From: Halobacillus hunanensis
GTDB taxonomy: Bacteria > Bacillota > Bacilli > Bacillales > Halobacillaceae
NCBI RefSeq assembly: GCF_900166655.1
Contig: NZ_FVZB01000007.1
Location: 62,001-126,000, forward strand
Direction of reading: 5' to 3'
DNA: 64,000 nt
The notes beneath the pieces are model-generated. The model saw nothing but the letters and a program-made list of their open reading frames with translations. It searched no databases and had not been told where the DNA came from. The first letter of the stretch is position 1. Each line of letters starts with the position of its first letter. Below, piece by piece: positions 35,111-43,934 of the stretch. The translations under genes were made by a program, and so were the position numbers.

Positions 35111-36979
35111 GTGTGCTACGAAAGCAACCAAGTTGTGCGTAAGCGCACCAAAGGGAGCTATGCTGCACTTAAGATGAGAGTAGGCCTCTCGCAATCGCTA
35201 TACAGGTAGAGATTGCAAACCACCTTAAGGTGCTATAGTCAAAAGCTATGGTATTGAGCGTTAAGGAAAAGGCAGGACTAGATTTTGTCAGGTACATATT
35301 AAGGAGACGAAAACCATTGAACTGCTGAGGAAGTATCGAAAGCGTAGGAATGTCATCAAAACTGAGGGGGAGTCGTTAACTCAGGATAAGTTCGGAGGAA
35401 ACCTGTTTACTGTCCGTTCGGTGACCGGTATAAAGGCAGCGTGAACTTAATATAGGCTTGAGTGCGGAACGTAGGAACCTACGACATGGATGCTAAGGAA
35501 GAAGTTCAAGTGGAAATCCCACAAGAATTAGAGTACCAATGCCATGTATAGGGGCGGAATAACCCGTAGTAACTGTGAAATCTCCTAACGGAGACGGAGT
35601 GAAGGGGTTATGTTATTCAGTTTTATGAACAAGTCAACCATCAAATGGGAGGAACTTATGATTAAAACAAAGCCATATGCAATACCTAAAGAATTATTAT
35701 ATGAAGCTTACCTAAAAGTGAAAGTAAACAAGGGGTCAGCAGGAATTGATGAACAATCAATCGAAAATTTCGAAGCGAACCTCAAAGATAACTTGTATAA
35801 AATTTGGAATCGAATGTCATCTGGAAGCTATTTCCCTCCAGCAGTTAAGGCCGTGGAAATACCGAAGAAAGCCGGAGGTACTAGAATGTTAGGGATTCCA
35901 ACGGTTGCGGATAGAATTGCCCAAATGACAGTGAAATTATTTTTCGAACCTTCGGTCGAACCATTCTTTCACGACGATTCTTATGGATACAGACCTAACA
36001 AAAGTGCTATCCAAGCAATAGAAACCACACGAAAACGGTGCTGGAAGTACAATTGGGTACTTGAATTCGATATTAAAGGATTATTTGACAACATTGATCA
36101 TGATTTATTGATGAAAGCAGTAGAAAAGCATACACAAACCGACTGGATAAAGTTATATATCAAGAGATGGTTGAAAGCACCTTTTCAAACGAAGGAAGGA
36201 ATAAGAGAACGTACATCAGGGACACCGCAAGGTGGAGTAATTAGCCCAGTATTAGCGAATTTATTTCTTCACTACACGTTTGATAAATGGATGGCTATTC
36301 AGCACTCAAAGAATCCGTTTGTTAGATATGCAGATGACGCAGTCATCCACTGTAGGACAGAAAAAGAGGCAAAAGAAATGCTAGAATGTCTCGATAAGAG
36401 AATGAGGGAATGCAAGCTTGAATTACATCCAGACAAAACGAAAGTTGTATATTGTAAGGATGCGGATAGAAAAGAAGAGCATGAAAACATCTCATTCGAT
36501 TTTCTAGGCTACACATTTAGACCTAGGCTGTCAAAGAACAGGTGGGGGCAACATTTTGTGAATTTCACACCTGCGATTAGTAATAAATCGAAGAAGTCAA
36601 TTCGTCAAAAAGTGAGGGATTGGAAACTGCAATTGAAAGCAGAAAAGGATCTCACAGACCTCTCAAATATGTTTAATCCTGTAATTCAAGGTTGGGTCAA
36701 TTACTATGGTAAGTTCTACAAATCCGAAATGTATAATGCTTTAAGGCATGTAAATAAAGCCTTAATTATGTGGGCTAGGAGAAAATATAAAAAGTTAGCA
36801 AAACATAAGAAAAGGGCAGAACATTTTATGGGTAGAATTGCGAAACAAAACCCCAGGCTTTTTAAACACTGGGAATTAGGTATTAAGCCTACGGCTGAAT
36901 AATGGGAGCCGGATGAGCCGAGAGGTTCACGTCCGGTTCTGAGAGGGGCTACTGGGGAGGTTCCAGTGGTCTACTTCCC
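35111..36979 (+). mobile_element. Group II intron 2 inside the YADD motif of intron 1's RT
   Basis: An 1869-bp intron: 5' end GTGTGCTACG, about 500 bases of RNA domains, an intact reverse transcriptase (35610-36902), domain V at 36906-36943 (GAGCCGGATGAGCC, then GTTCACGTCCGGTTC), domain VI, and the 3' end near CTACTTCCC. The boundaries are fixed by the host frame: removal gives GAT GAT TTT AAA ATT (DDFKI). It is inserted in sense orientation, so splicing would restore the host message. Confidence 0.88.
35610..36902 (+). CDS. ltrA: Group II intron 2 reverse transcriptase/maturase (no HNH)
   Basis: A 430-residue group II intron protein. RT motifs are IPKKAGGTRMLGIPTVADRI, SYGYRPNKSAIQAI, VLEFDIKGLFDNIDHDLL, GTPQGGVISPVLANLF and FVRYADDAV, with all catalytic Asp present. 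The maturase (X/GIIM) domain ends in PVIQGWVNYYGKFYKSEMYN. There is no C-terminal HNH endonuclease, so it belongs to an En-minus class and would prime from nascent strands. GAAGGGG precedes ATG 35610. Intact, hence potentially active on its own intron. Confidence 0.92.
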   Translation: MLFSFMNKSTIKWEELMIKTKPYAIPKELLYEAYLKVKVNKGSAGIDEQSIENFEANLKDNLYKIWNRMSSGSYFPPAVKAVEIPKKAGGTRMLGIPTVADRIAQMTVKLFFEPSVEPFFHDDSYGYRPNKSAIQAIETTRKRCWKYNWVLEFDIKGLFDNIDHDLLMKAVEKHTQTDWIKLYIKRWLKAPFQTKEGIRERTSGTPQGGVISPVLANLFLHYTFDKWMAIQHSKNPFVRYADDAVIHCRTEKEAKEMLECLDKRMRECKLELHPDKTKVVYCKDADRKEEHENISFDFLGYTFRPRLSKNRWGQHFVNFTPAISNKSKKSIRQKVRDWKLQLKAEKDLTDLSNMFNPVIQGWVNYYGKFYKSEMYNALRHVNKALIMWARRKYKKLAKHKKRAEHFMGRIAKQNPRLFKHWELGIKPTAE

Positions 36980-37956
36980 TTAAAATTCTATGCCGAGATG
37001 GAAAGACAGCTCAACGGTGGTACCATGCGGTACGTCTTTACCTCAAAGAGCGTTTAAAGTTGGACATCTCTCCAGAGAAATCTCAAATTGTAAACTTGAG
37101 AAAACGAGAATCAGAGTTCTTAGGTTTCACCATTCGTGCGAATAAAAAGGGGAAGAAACGAGTGGCCCATACAGGGGTCATTTCCTCAAAAAGAAGGAAA
37201 ATCAAACAGGAAGCTAAGAAGCTCATTCGAAGAATAAAAGCTTCCCCTTCTGCTGGAAATATTCAACGTTATAATAGTTTCGTTTTGGGTATTCATCATT
37301 ACTTCAAGCGAGCGACTCATGTAAGCCTTGCGTTCTCACGTCTTGCTTTCGATCTTAAACCATTTCTAGTGAACCGTCTTCGACCGGTTGGAAAACTAGA
37401 ACATCCTTTTCAGCCACCACCTTTTTATAAGAAGAACTTTAGCTTAGGAACGAAGACTATCAACATTAGAGGGATGTACCTTTTTCCTATTGGTAATGTT
37501 AAAACATTCCATACGATGAACTTCAGTCCAAAGCTTTCGCTTTACACAAAGAAAGGTAGAGAACAAATTTATAAAAAGTTACGACCGGATATACAACAAG
37601 AAGTCGGTTATTTAATGAAAGCTTCTCTACAGAATCGGAGTATAGAATATCTTGATAATCGAATAAGTCGGTACAGTATGAAGATGGGCAAATGTGAAAT
37701 TACAGGCGAGTACTTACATGCTTCAGATGTTCATTGTCATCATTACGTACCCAAGAGTCTTGGAGGGACGGATAAGTTTCAAAATCTCCGCATTCTCCAT
37801 AAAGATGTTCACCGGCTCATTCACATTAGAGATATCGAGCGAATCAAAGTTTATCTTGAAAAGATTCCACAAAACCAACGAATTTTAGATAAAATTAACC
37901 AATACCGTAAGGTATGTGGGATGGAAGGGATCGAGCGATCCAGTCTCGAAGAGTAA
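36980..37956 (+). pseudogene. ltrA: Intron 1 reverse transcriptase, C-terminal part with HNH
   Basis: Resumes the intron 1 protein at FKILCRDGKTAQRWYHAVRL. It contains the thumb and maturase domain (IKASPSAGNIQRYNSFVLGI) and a C-terminal HNH endonuclease (CEITGEYLHASDVHCHHYVP, then LRILHKDVHRLIH). Joined to 24391-24939 and 34822-35110 it gives 604 residues, standard for LtrA with endonuclease domain. No other defects are seen, so decay is limited to the two insertions. Confidence 0.88.
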
Positions 37957-38136
37957 CAAGGAACTTATAATTTAATACATATCATTAGATGGAACGCCGA
38001 ATGCTGGGAAACTAGCACGTTCGGTGCGGAGCAGGGGAAAAGCCGGAGATAACTTCAAACGCTTACCTATTGCTAACGATTGTGTAACAAACTACGCCAA
38101 AGACCAAAACGCATAAAGATCAATCGGAAAGCAGGT

Positions 38137-38316
38137 CTACGCCTGCTTTTTATTATGGTTATTTTTCCTTTTGCACTCCGAATCGTAAAACAGCCCAAAT
38201 CTTCTAACCTTCCAGCAGGTAGGACACCCGAACCTTTTTTTTGCTTGCCCTAATAAAAGACCAAAACTAACAGCAAATAGTATGATAAAGGTTTGTAATT
38301 TGTCTAATGTTCCCAT
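38137..38316 (-). CDS. Small membrane-anchored Cys-rich protein
   Basis: A 59-residue protein: one N-terminal hydrophobic segment (FIILFAVSFGLLLG, about 10-23) then a basic tail with CPTC and a further Cys. Not recognised. ATG 38316 has AGAGAG about nine bases upstream. Its stop codon overlaps a small hairpin with a T-run on the plus strand (38132-38153). Confidence 0.4.
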   Translation of the reverse strand: MGTLDKLQTFIILFAVSFGLLLGQAKKRFGCPTCWKVRRFGLFYDSECKRKNNHNKKQA

Positions 38317-38549
38317 CAATAAGTCTCTCTTTCTTTTAAAAAGGTGGCTGTGAATGATTACTTTCCCACATAACAACTATAATACAATGCATTAATTATT
38401 GCTTTTATTTCCATTAAGTAGTTCCTTAATCAGGCCTAATCAGAAACATGTATATATAACAAAAGTTTTATTTGAATGGGAACACAGTGAGGGGACCAAC
38501 TCTAAAGAACAGAGTGGCTATTTTTATAATAGTACTTGATGGTTGGATA

Positions 38550-38578
38550 TTGACAGATATTATTTATATATCTAATAT
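38550..38578 (+). promoter_or_regulatory. SigA promoter of the MFS-TetR operon
   Basis: TTGACA (38550-38555), 17-base spacer, TAATAT (38573-38578): close to perfect consensus. The -10 box overlaps the first bases of the palindrome at 38574-38615. Confidence 0.8.
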
Positions 38579-38615
38579 GTGAATTGCATTCATTTATGAA
38601 TGCAATTCACATATT
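38574..38615. promoter_or_regulatory. Perfect palindromic operator
   Basis: Two 20-base arms (38574-38593 and 38596-38615), exact inverted copies separated by TT, from the -10 box over the transcription start. The natural candidate binder is the TetR protein encoded second in the operon, giving autoregulated drug efflux. Confidence 0.75.
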
Positions 38616-38668
38616 TAAAGCCAAACATAGCAATTTACTTTAAGAAATAGTTAGAGAAGGGATCAATA

Positions 38669-40099
38669 ATGAATAATGAAAAGCAACAAGGAACAGTACT
38701 TGAACCAAAACAACGGATAATGTTATTTGTTTTGACAATGAGTTCATTTGTTGTAGTTTTGGATTCTTCCTCAATGTTCATTCCACTGCCAACAATTATG
38801 AAGGACTTGGGCGGAAGTCTTGATCAGGCCACATGGGTGATTGCAGCCTTCACCTTATCTTTTGCTGTCTTCCTACACCCGAGTGCTGCAGTGGCTAATA
38901 TCTATGGGAAGAGAAAACTTTTCCTGTCTGGAGTAATGGTTTTTACTATTTTTTCGATTGCGTGTGCTATTGCTCCATCTATGGAGTTTTTGATTGGTGC
39001 ACGAATCGTATTGGGTATCGGGGCGGCCATGATAGAAGCAAGTGTCTTTGCTCTGATTAAAACAACATTTACAGGTGAAAAACAACAACTGGCTTTTAAA
39101 GTACAGGGTATTGCCTTTATTGCAGGGGCACTGTTGGGAACGCCGTTAAGTGGAGCAATAACAACATTTTTATCCTGGGAATATATCTTTTGGTTGAACG
39201 TTCTTATAGGTATTGTTGTTATTTTGGCAACCCCTTATGTCATTAGCAAGTCAAGTCCTGTTTATGATCAACAAATGCCAAATATGACTGGTTTGGTCTT
39301 TGGTGGTATTGGTTTGTTTTTACTGTTTTTCTCGATTATTGAGGGTGCACAGTTCGGATGGTTTTCACCGGTCATCCTGGCCTTTTTTGGAGTCTCTATT
39401 GCTCTATTATTCTTATTTGTAATTTCAGAATTGTGTGTACAGCATCCGTTGATTAACATGAGATTATTCCACAAATCATTCACTTTGGGTAACTTTTTGC
39501 GTTGGGCAAGTGAATTCGCAAGTATGGGCATTTATTTTGCTATTTCTGATTTTTTGCAGACACAGATTGGTTACTCAGCATTGATCTCTGGGTTGCTATT
39601 ACTGACGGTTATTGTGGGTGGAATTGTGGTCTCGCCTGTTACTGAACTTCTTGCCAAACGTGTGGACGCTCGATGGTTAGTGACTCCAGGTTTCTTATTA
39701 GTGGCTATAGGTACATTTTGGCTTGCACATGTCTCTGCCGAAACGACATGGGTCTTTTTCCTTGCGCCGTTGGTGGTTGCTGGGGCCGGATTCGTCGCTC
39801 AGGAAGATTTGAGTGTCAACATACGAGACAAAAATGTTTCAACTAAAAAGTCCGATGCTGCTTGGCGGATTTCGTACACAATCTTTCTTCTTGGCATTGG
39901 ATTGGGCGTATCTGTCGTTTCAGCTATCTGGCAAAGTCAGTTAATGGCTAATGTAAAAGAAGCAGAAGCGATTAATGGGGCACTTCTCAGTTGTGTTCTG
40001 GTGTCACTTTTGGGAGCTATCATTGGTTTGTTTGTAAGCGCAAATCGAAAAAGAGTGGCTTCGAATGAAGATATAACAGGAAAAGGGGGTTCAAAATGA
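38669..40099 (+). CDS. MFS multidrug efflux transporter (DHA2 family)
   Basis: A 476-residue major facilitator with about 14 membrane helices, the DHA2 (14-TMS) drug:H+ antiporter layout. Marks are FVVVLDSSSMFIPLPTIMKD in helix 1 (motif D1-like), the motif-A region AAVANIYGKRKLFLSG, and GARIVLGIGAAMIEASVF (motif B). The substrate is unknown. GAAGGGA precedes ATG 38669. The stop overlaps the start of the tetR gene (ATGA, 40096-40099). Confidence 0.9.
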   Translation: MNNEKQQGTVLEPKQRIMLFVLTMSSFVVVLDSSSMFIPLPTIMKDLGGSLDQATWVIAAFTLSFAVFLHPSAAVANIYGKRKLFLSGVMVFTIFSIACAIAPSMEFLIGARIVLGIGAAMIEASVFALIKTTFTGEKQQLAFKVQGIAFIAGALLGTPLSGAITTFLSWEYIFWLNVLIGIVVILATPYVISKSSPVYDQQMPNMTGLVFGGIGLFLLFFSIIEGAQFGWFSPVILAFFGVSIALLFLFVISELCVQHPLINMRLFHKSFTLGNFLRWASEFASMGIYFAISDFLQTQIGYSALISGLLLLTVIVGGIVVSPVTELLAKRVDARWLVTPGFLLVAIGTFWLAHVSAETTWVFFLAPLVVAGAGFVAQEDLSVNIRDKNVSTKKSDAAWRISYTIFLLGIGLGVSVVSAIWQSQLMANVKEAEAINGALLSCVLVSLLGAIIGLFVSANRKRVASNEDITGKGGSK

Positions 40100-40713
40100 G
40101 CAACCTTAGAGGACGAAAAAAAGAAAAAACGAGAGAAGCAATTTTAGTATCAGGCAAACGTTTATTTGTTTCTAAAGGATATGAAAAAACAACCATGAAG
40201 GACATCGCACATGACTGTGATATCGGTGTAGGCACCCTTTATAATTACTACGAATCGAAATCAAGATTGCTGCAGGAAATATTCCGTAATAATCTGCCTG
40301 ATTTATCATCACAGGTTGCAAAGATTCAACAGGATGATTCTCTCAGCCTGCCAGAAAAAATACATGACATCATTTCTTTGTCTATGACAGTGTTTCATCA
40401 GTTCCCACGTTCATTTTATAGGGGTTTGTTTTCAGTTATGGCCAATGAAACTGAAAATTCTAAAGAAGTATCTGACAAAATGCTTGCTATTGATGAACAG
40501 TTCATGTTCTTAATGGCAAAAGTGCTAGAACGGGAAAAAGAAACGGGACATTTATCTGAATCCTATCCGGTCAATAGATCGGTTACTCTAATGTACAGTA
40601 TCTTGGCAGCACAAATCATGGTATATCTACTGGATGATAGTGTATCAAAAGAGCAGGTCTTATCGGAGATTACAGATCAAATATATTTTTTGTTGGAGTT
40701 GCGGGGATCGTAA
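40096..40713 (+). CDS. TetR family repressor of the efflux operon
   Basis: A 205-residue TetR regulator: HTH at about 20-60 (FVSKGYEKTTMKDIAHDC, then GVGTLYNYYESKSRLL) and an all-helical ligand domain. It is translationally coupled to the MFS gene by a 4-base overlap and preceded by AAAGGGGG. It probably binds the palindrome at 38574-38615 and is released by a drug exported by the pump (inference from arrangement). Confidence 0.9.
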   Translation: MSNLRGRKKEKTREAILVSGKRLFVSKGYEKTTMKDIAHDCDIGVGTLYNYYESKSRLLQEIFRNNLPDLSSQVAKIQQDDSLSLPEKIHDIISLSMTVFHQFPRSFYRGLFSVMANETENSKEVSDKMLAIDEQFMFLMAKVLEREKETGHLSESYPVNRSVTLMYSILAAQIMVYLLDDSVSKEQVLSEITDQIYFLLELRGS

Positions 40714-40772
40714 ACAAGGATTTTTATAACCATCATCTGCAATACCAGCTAATATTAGAAAAGACTGTTCAG

Positions 40773-40810
40773 CAAACGGGCGCAATTCTGGAACAAAGGA
40801 TTGCGCTTTT
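40773..40810 (+). repeat. Intergenic GGGGCGC motif copy, terminator-like
   Basis: CAAACGGGCGCAATTCTGG, then AACAAAGGATTGCGCTTTT. GCGCAAT pairs with ATTGCGC and a short T-run follows, so this copy can act as terminator of the efflux operon. A variant (GGGCCAGATAATTGAATAA) follows at 40823. Confidence 0.65.
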
Positions 40811-40923
40811 ATTGATGTATCGGGCCAGATAATTGAATAATAATTTTAAGGAAAGAGGGATTCCTGATTTCCATTTTGTGTTAAAATGAAGGGACTTCAT
40901 ATTCTCATCAATCCAAAGGAGTG

Positions 40924-41292
40924 ATGGTAATCACATTTTCACTAATATTTGGAGTAGTTGTAGGAACGATTATACTTATGACGTTTGTTATACCTGCATT
41001 TATGGCTGTTAAAAGGAATGAGAAGGGACCAGCACCTCGGAAAATTTCATACGGAGTTTTGGGGCTGTTGGTTATTAATTGGTTGCTTTTCCTAACTGGG
41101 TCTTACGCTTTACTACCTATGAACATAGCAGAGCGAATATTTACTCCTGTATGGTTGGTCTTATGTGTGGCGGGAGTATTTGTAGCTGCTTATGAATTTA
41201 AAAATAACAAAGGTTTTGCCATACCTGTTGCTGGTTTAACAACCATCAGTTTCTTATTTAGCATTCTTGCTAGCGGAATCTCTAAAATGTAA
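40924..41292 (+). CDS. Four-helix membrane protein, unknown
   Basis: About 122 residues with four spans (about 4-26, 43-64, 75-92 and 100-118). Not recognised. AAAGGAG lies immediately upstream; GTG 40921 and ATG 40924 are both very close to it, so the exact start is uncertain. Confidence 0.5.
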   Translation: MVITFSLIFGVVVGTIILMTFVIPAFMAVKRNEKGPAPRKISYGVLGLLVINWLLFLTGSYALLPMNIAERIFTPVWLVLCVAGVFVAAYEFKNNKGFAIPVAGLTTISFLFSILASGISKM

Positions 41293-41346
41293 ATTCCGTT
41301 ACCGATCTTGCAGAAACAGTAAGGATTTTGTACAATCCTAATTCAA

Positions 41347-41372
41347 TAGATGGGCGCACTAATTGAATAAGA
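41347..41372 (+). repeat. Intergenic GGGGCGC motif copy
   Basis: ATAGATGGGCGCACTAATTG followed by AATAAG, immediately before the RBS of a lipoprotein gene. Confidence 0.55.
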
Positions 41373-41390
41373 GCAATGGGAGGGATTTTT

Positions 41391-41972
41391 GTGAATGAAA
41401 GCAATGTTTCTCGAATATTTAAAGCTTTTCTGCTCTCTGGAATATTTCTGTTGATTGTCGGCTGTTCTTCCTCGGATACCTCAAAAACTACACCTCAAGA
41501 TGAAAACATTACCACCATAGAGACCGTTTTAGAACATCAATTTACGGGACCAGATCAAAAATTAATTGAACTATTGGATGATCCCAATAATCAAACAATC
41601 ATTGGCAAAGAAGGAGATAATGGATCCTCGGAAACTAAACCAACTGAATTAGATTTATATTTGGAAGAAACTTATAAATCCTATTTTACTGAAGATATGT
41701 ATGATAAATTTATTGGCAGCTATGCGTTAGGCTACCATACAGCCGCATACAATAACGGCTATCAATTAGAAGTGAAAAATATTGATATTAAACAAAATGA
41801 TACAACTGAGAATGCTTACGATTTCACTGTGAATGTTCAATATCAAAAGGAAAATAGCCAGGAAATGACCTTCGAAGTAACTGGTAGAGCGCATATTTAT
41901 GAAGAAGGAAAAATATCTAATATTGACTTTTCTGATGACGACGGCTTATTAGAAGCGTTAAAAACTAAATAG
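41391..41972 (+). CDS. Lipoprotein, unknown
   Basis: A 193-residue lipoprotein with signal FKAFLLSGIFLLIVGC and lipobox LIVGC. The mature domain (about 110-190: YTAYNNGYQLEVKN-like through FTVNVQYQKENSQEMTFEVT) resembles small NTF2-like or cystatin-like Bacillus lipoproteins. Not assigned to a family. The start is GTG 41391, six bases after GGGAGGG; an ATG at 41376 overlaps that RBS. Confidence 0.6.
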   Translation: MNESNVSRIFKAFLLSGIFLLIVGCSSSDTSKTTPQDENITTIETVLEHQFTGPDQKLIELLDDPNNQTIIGKEGDNGSSETKPTELDLYLEETYKSYFTEDMYDKFIGSYALGYHTAAYNNGYQLEVKNIDIKQNDTTENAYDFTVNVQYQKENSQEMTFEVTGRAHIYEEGKISNIDFSDDDGLLEALKTK

Positions 41973-42002
41973 AAGTTCATCCTCTGATATAGGCATAATT
42001 CA

Positions 42003-42073
42003 AGAAACGGGGCGCGATTCTTTAATAAGGATCAGCGCTCATTTTTCATTTAAGGGCGATTTTGTTGAATAAC
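42003..42073 (+). repeat. Two adjacent intergenic motif copies
   Basis: GAAACGGGGCGCGATTCTTT and AATAAGGATCAGCGCTC (42004-42040), then TAAGGGCGATTTTGTTGAAT at 42052-42071. The first is the copy closest to the reconstructed exon junction of intron 1. Confidence 0.6.
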
Positions 42074-42177
42074 ACTACATGCTAATTCACAAGAAAAGAA
42101 TCCATTTTGATTTCTATTTCCAAATGGACTCTTTATTATTGATCATAAAATATGGGATTGTGATTTTTTAAATCAAA

Positions 42178-42226
42178 TTGACCACTTTGGTCATACGTGT
42201 TATATTCAAATGACCAAAGTGGTCAA
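42178..42226. promoter_or_regulatory. Promoter between two mirror-image TetR operators
   Basis: TTGACC (42178-42183), 17-base spacer, TATATT (42201-42206). The -35 box is part of TTGACCACTTTGGTCAT (42178-42194); the exact inverted copy ATGACCAAAGTGGTCAA lies at 42210-42226 over the start site. Each half is itself nearly palindromic (TGACCA/TGGTCA). Strong candidate for autorepression by the TetR protein encoded next. Confidence 0.8.
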
Positions 42227-42256
42227 TTGATTTATGGTCGAAAGGAGGTAACCATC

Positions 42257-42877
42257 ATAAACCCCATATTTAACAACCTGAAATCAGAAAAACAAGAGCT
42301 TATTATAAACGCCGCTATAAAAGAATTTGTAAAAAGAGGTTTTGAAAAAGCATCAACAAATGAAATTGTCAAAGAGGCAAGGATCTCTAAAGGTTCGTTA
42401 TTTAATTATTTCCATAACAAGAAAGATCTTTATATATATTTAATCGAATACGGTGTTCAAGTTATCGAAAATCTTTATGAACAAATTGATTTGAATGAAA
42501 CGGATTTATTTAAAAGAATCGAAAATATCGGATTACAGAAATTGCATATCCATAAAAAGTTTCCTCACGTTTTTGATTTCCTGGCAGCTGCCATCCAAGA
42601 GGAATCAGCTGAAGTAAAAGATATGATCAAGAAAAAAGTTGATCCCGTCTATGATCGAGGCACAGAACTAATATATAAGCATATCGATTTCTCCAAGTTT
42701 CGTGAAGGAATAGATATTGAAAAGGCGATTGAAATCCTGAATTGGACGATGTTCGGATTCGGTGAAAAAGGACTGCAGCAAATAAACACCTTTGAAGATA
42801 TCCACGAATTTGGTGAGAAATATCTAGAGGAATGGAAAGGGTATACGGAATTACTGAAATACAGCTTTTACAAATAA
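42257..42877 (+). CDS. TetR family regulator of the ABC exporter
   Basis: A TetR regulator of about 206 residues: HTH in INAAIKEFVKRGFEKASTNE through EARISKGSLFNYFHNKKDLY. The start is unusual. AAAGGAGGT (42241-42249) is ideal, but only ATC (42254) or ATA (42257) lie at the right distance; ATA would give NPIFNNLKSEKQE as N-terminus. GTG 42197 lies upstream of the predicted transcription start and TTG 42227 has no RBS. It is followed by an ABC ATPase-permease pair. Confidence 0.8.
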   Translation: MNPIFNNLKSEKQELIINAAIKEFVKRGFEKASTNEIVKEARISKGSLFNYFHNKKDLYIYLIEYGVQVIENLYEQIDLNETDLFKRIENIGLQKLHIHKKFPHVFDFLAAAIQEESAEVKDMIKKKVDPVYDRGTELIYKHIDFSKFREGIDIEKAIEILNWTMFGFGEKGLQQINTFEDIHEFGEKYLEEWKGYTELLKYSFYK

Positions 42878-43027
42878 AATGAAGTAAAGCATGTATAAGT
42901 TATCAACTTGAGAAAAAAGTGGAGATTGTTGTAGCTGTTTTTTAATTCATACTTTTCAACTTTTGTATGAGCTGAAAAGTATGTTGTAAAAAGGGTGTCA
43001 AAATCTTAATAAAGGAGTGTTTATTTT

Positions 43028-43909
43028 ATGTCAGAAATTGTAAATATTCAAGGGCTGCAAAAATGTTTCGGTAAGTTTCGGGCATTAAGTGACGTTTCAT
43101 TCACCGTAAATGCCGGAGAAGTTGTCGGATTTATAGGCCCAAATGGAGCTGGTAAATCCACAACCATCCGTATTTTGCTGGGAATTATTAACCGAGAATC
43201 TGGTAATGCGGAGATATTTGGCAAGGATGTTTGGAAAGATAGCCTTGAAATTCACAAACGCATCTCTTATGTCCCAGGAGATGTCACACTGTGGGGGAAC
43301 CTCACAGGCGGTGAAATTATTGATTTATTCCTTAAATTGCATGGTGGGGGAGATAAGCAAAAACGTGACGCTTTAATTAAACGCTTTGAGTTGGACCCAA
43401 AGAAAAAAGCCAAAGGATATTCAAAAGGAAATCGGCAAAAGGTTGGTTTGATTGCAGCTCTATCTGTTGATTCGGATTTATACATTTTTGATGAACCAAC
43501 TTCTGGTCTCGACCCTTTGATGGAGGCGATTTTCCAGGAAGAAGTTGAAAAAATCAAAAAGTCCGGCAAATCCATTCTGTTGTCCTCTCATATCTTGAGT
43601 GAAGTAGAACGCTTAGCGGACAAAGTTGTCATCATTCGTCAAGGTGAGATTGTGGAATCCGGCAGCCTAAATGAATTACGCCATTTGACTCGTTCTGCCA
43701 TAACCATAGCAACAGAACGTGATGTGGCTGAAATGGCCAATTTAAATGGAGTTTTTGATTTCAAACAAAAAGATAATTTAGCGACATTCTCTGCGGATAA
43801 TAAACACCTTGATGATATTTTAATGCAAGCAAGCAAATTAGGGGTCAAGAAATTTGAATCTGTGCCGCCGACTCTTGAAGATTTGTTCATGCGTCATTAC
43901 GAAGGATAA
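43028..43909 (+). CDS. ABC transporter ATP-binding protein
   Basis: A 293-residue ABC ATPase: Walker A GPNGAGKST (about 38-46), signature YSKGNRQKVGL, Walker B LYIFDEPTSGLD, H-loop in LLSSHILSE. The C-terminal 70 residues form the usual drug-exporter tail. It works with the permease at 43935. AAAGGAG precedes ATG 43028. It is regulated with the TetR gene upstream. Confidence 0.93.
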   Translation: MSEIVNIQGLQKCFGKFRALSDVSFTVNAGEVVGFIGPNGAGKSTTIRILLGIINRESGNAEIFGKDVWKDSLEIHKRISYVPGDVTLWGNLTGGEIIDLFLKLHGGGDKQKRDALIKRFELDPKKKAKGYSKGNRQKVGLIAALSVDSDLYIFDEPTSGLDPLMEAIFQEEVEKIKKSGKSILLSSHILSEVERLADKVVIIRQGEIVESGSLNELRHLTRSAITIATERDVAEMANLNGVFDFKQKDNLATFSADNKHLDDILMQASKLGVKKFESVPPTLEDLFMRHYEG

Positions 43910-43934
43910 CAGTCTGAAAGGAGGGTGAAATACG

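Larger units (their letters stand above)
23681..38077 (+). mobile_element. Group II intron 1, interrupted by a transposon and a second intron
   Basis: The 5' end is GCGCGACAAG (consensus GTGYG with C at position 2). A long structured leader runs to a LtrA-type reverse transcriptase beginning at GTG 24391. Domain V is at about 37992-38032 (GAACGCCG through TTCGGTGCGGAGC), domain VI follows, and the end is CTATTGCTAAC at 38077. Exons read TTATCGGGCGC and GATTGTGTAAC, together a copy of the intergenic motif found elsewhere in the window. Without its two insertions the intron would be about 2.65 kb, a normal size. It cannot splice or move by its own protein in this state. Confidence 0.85.
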
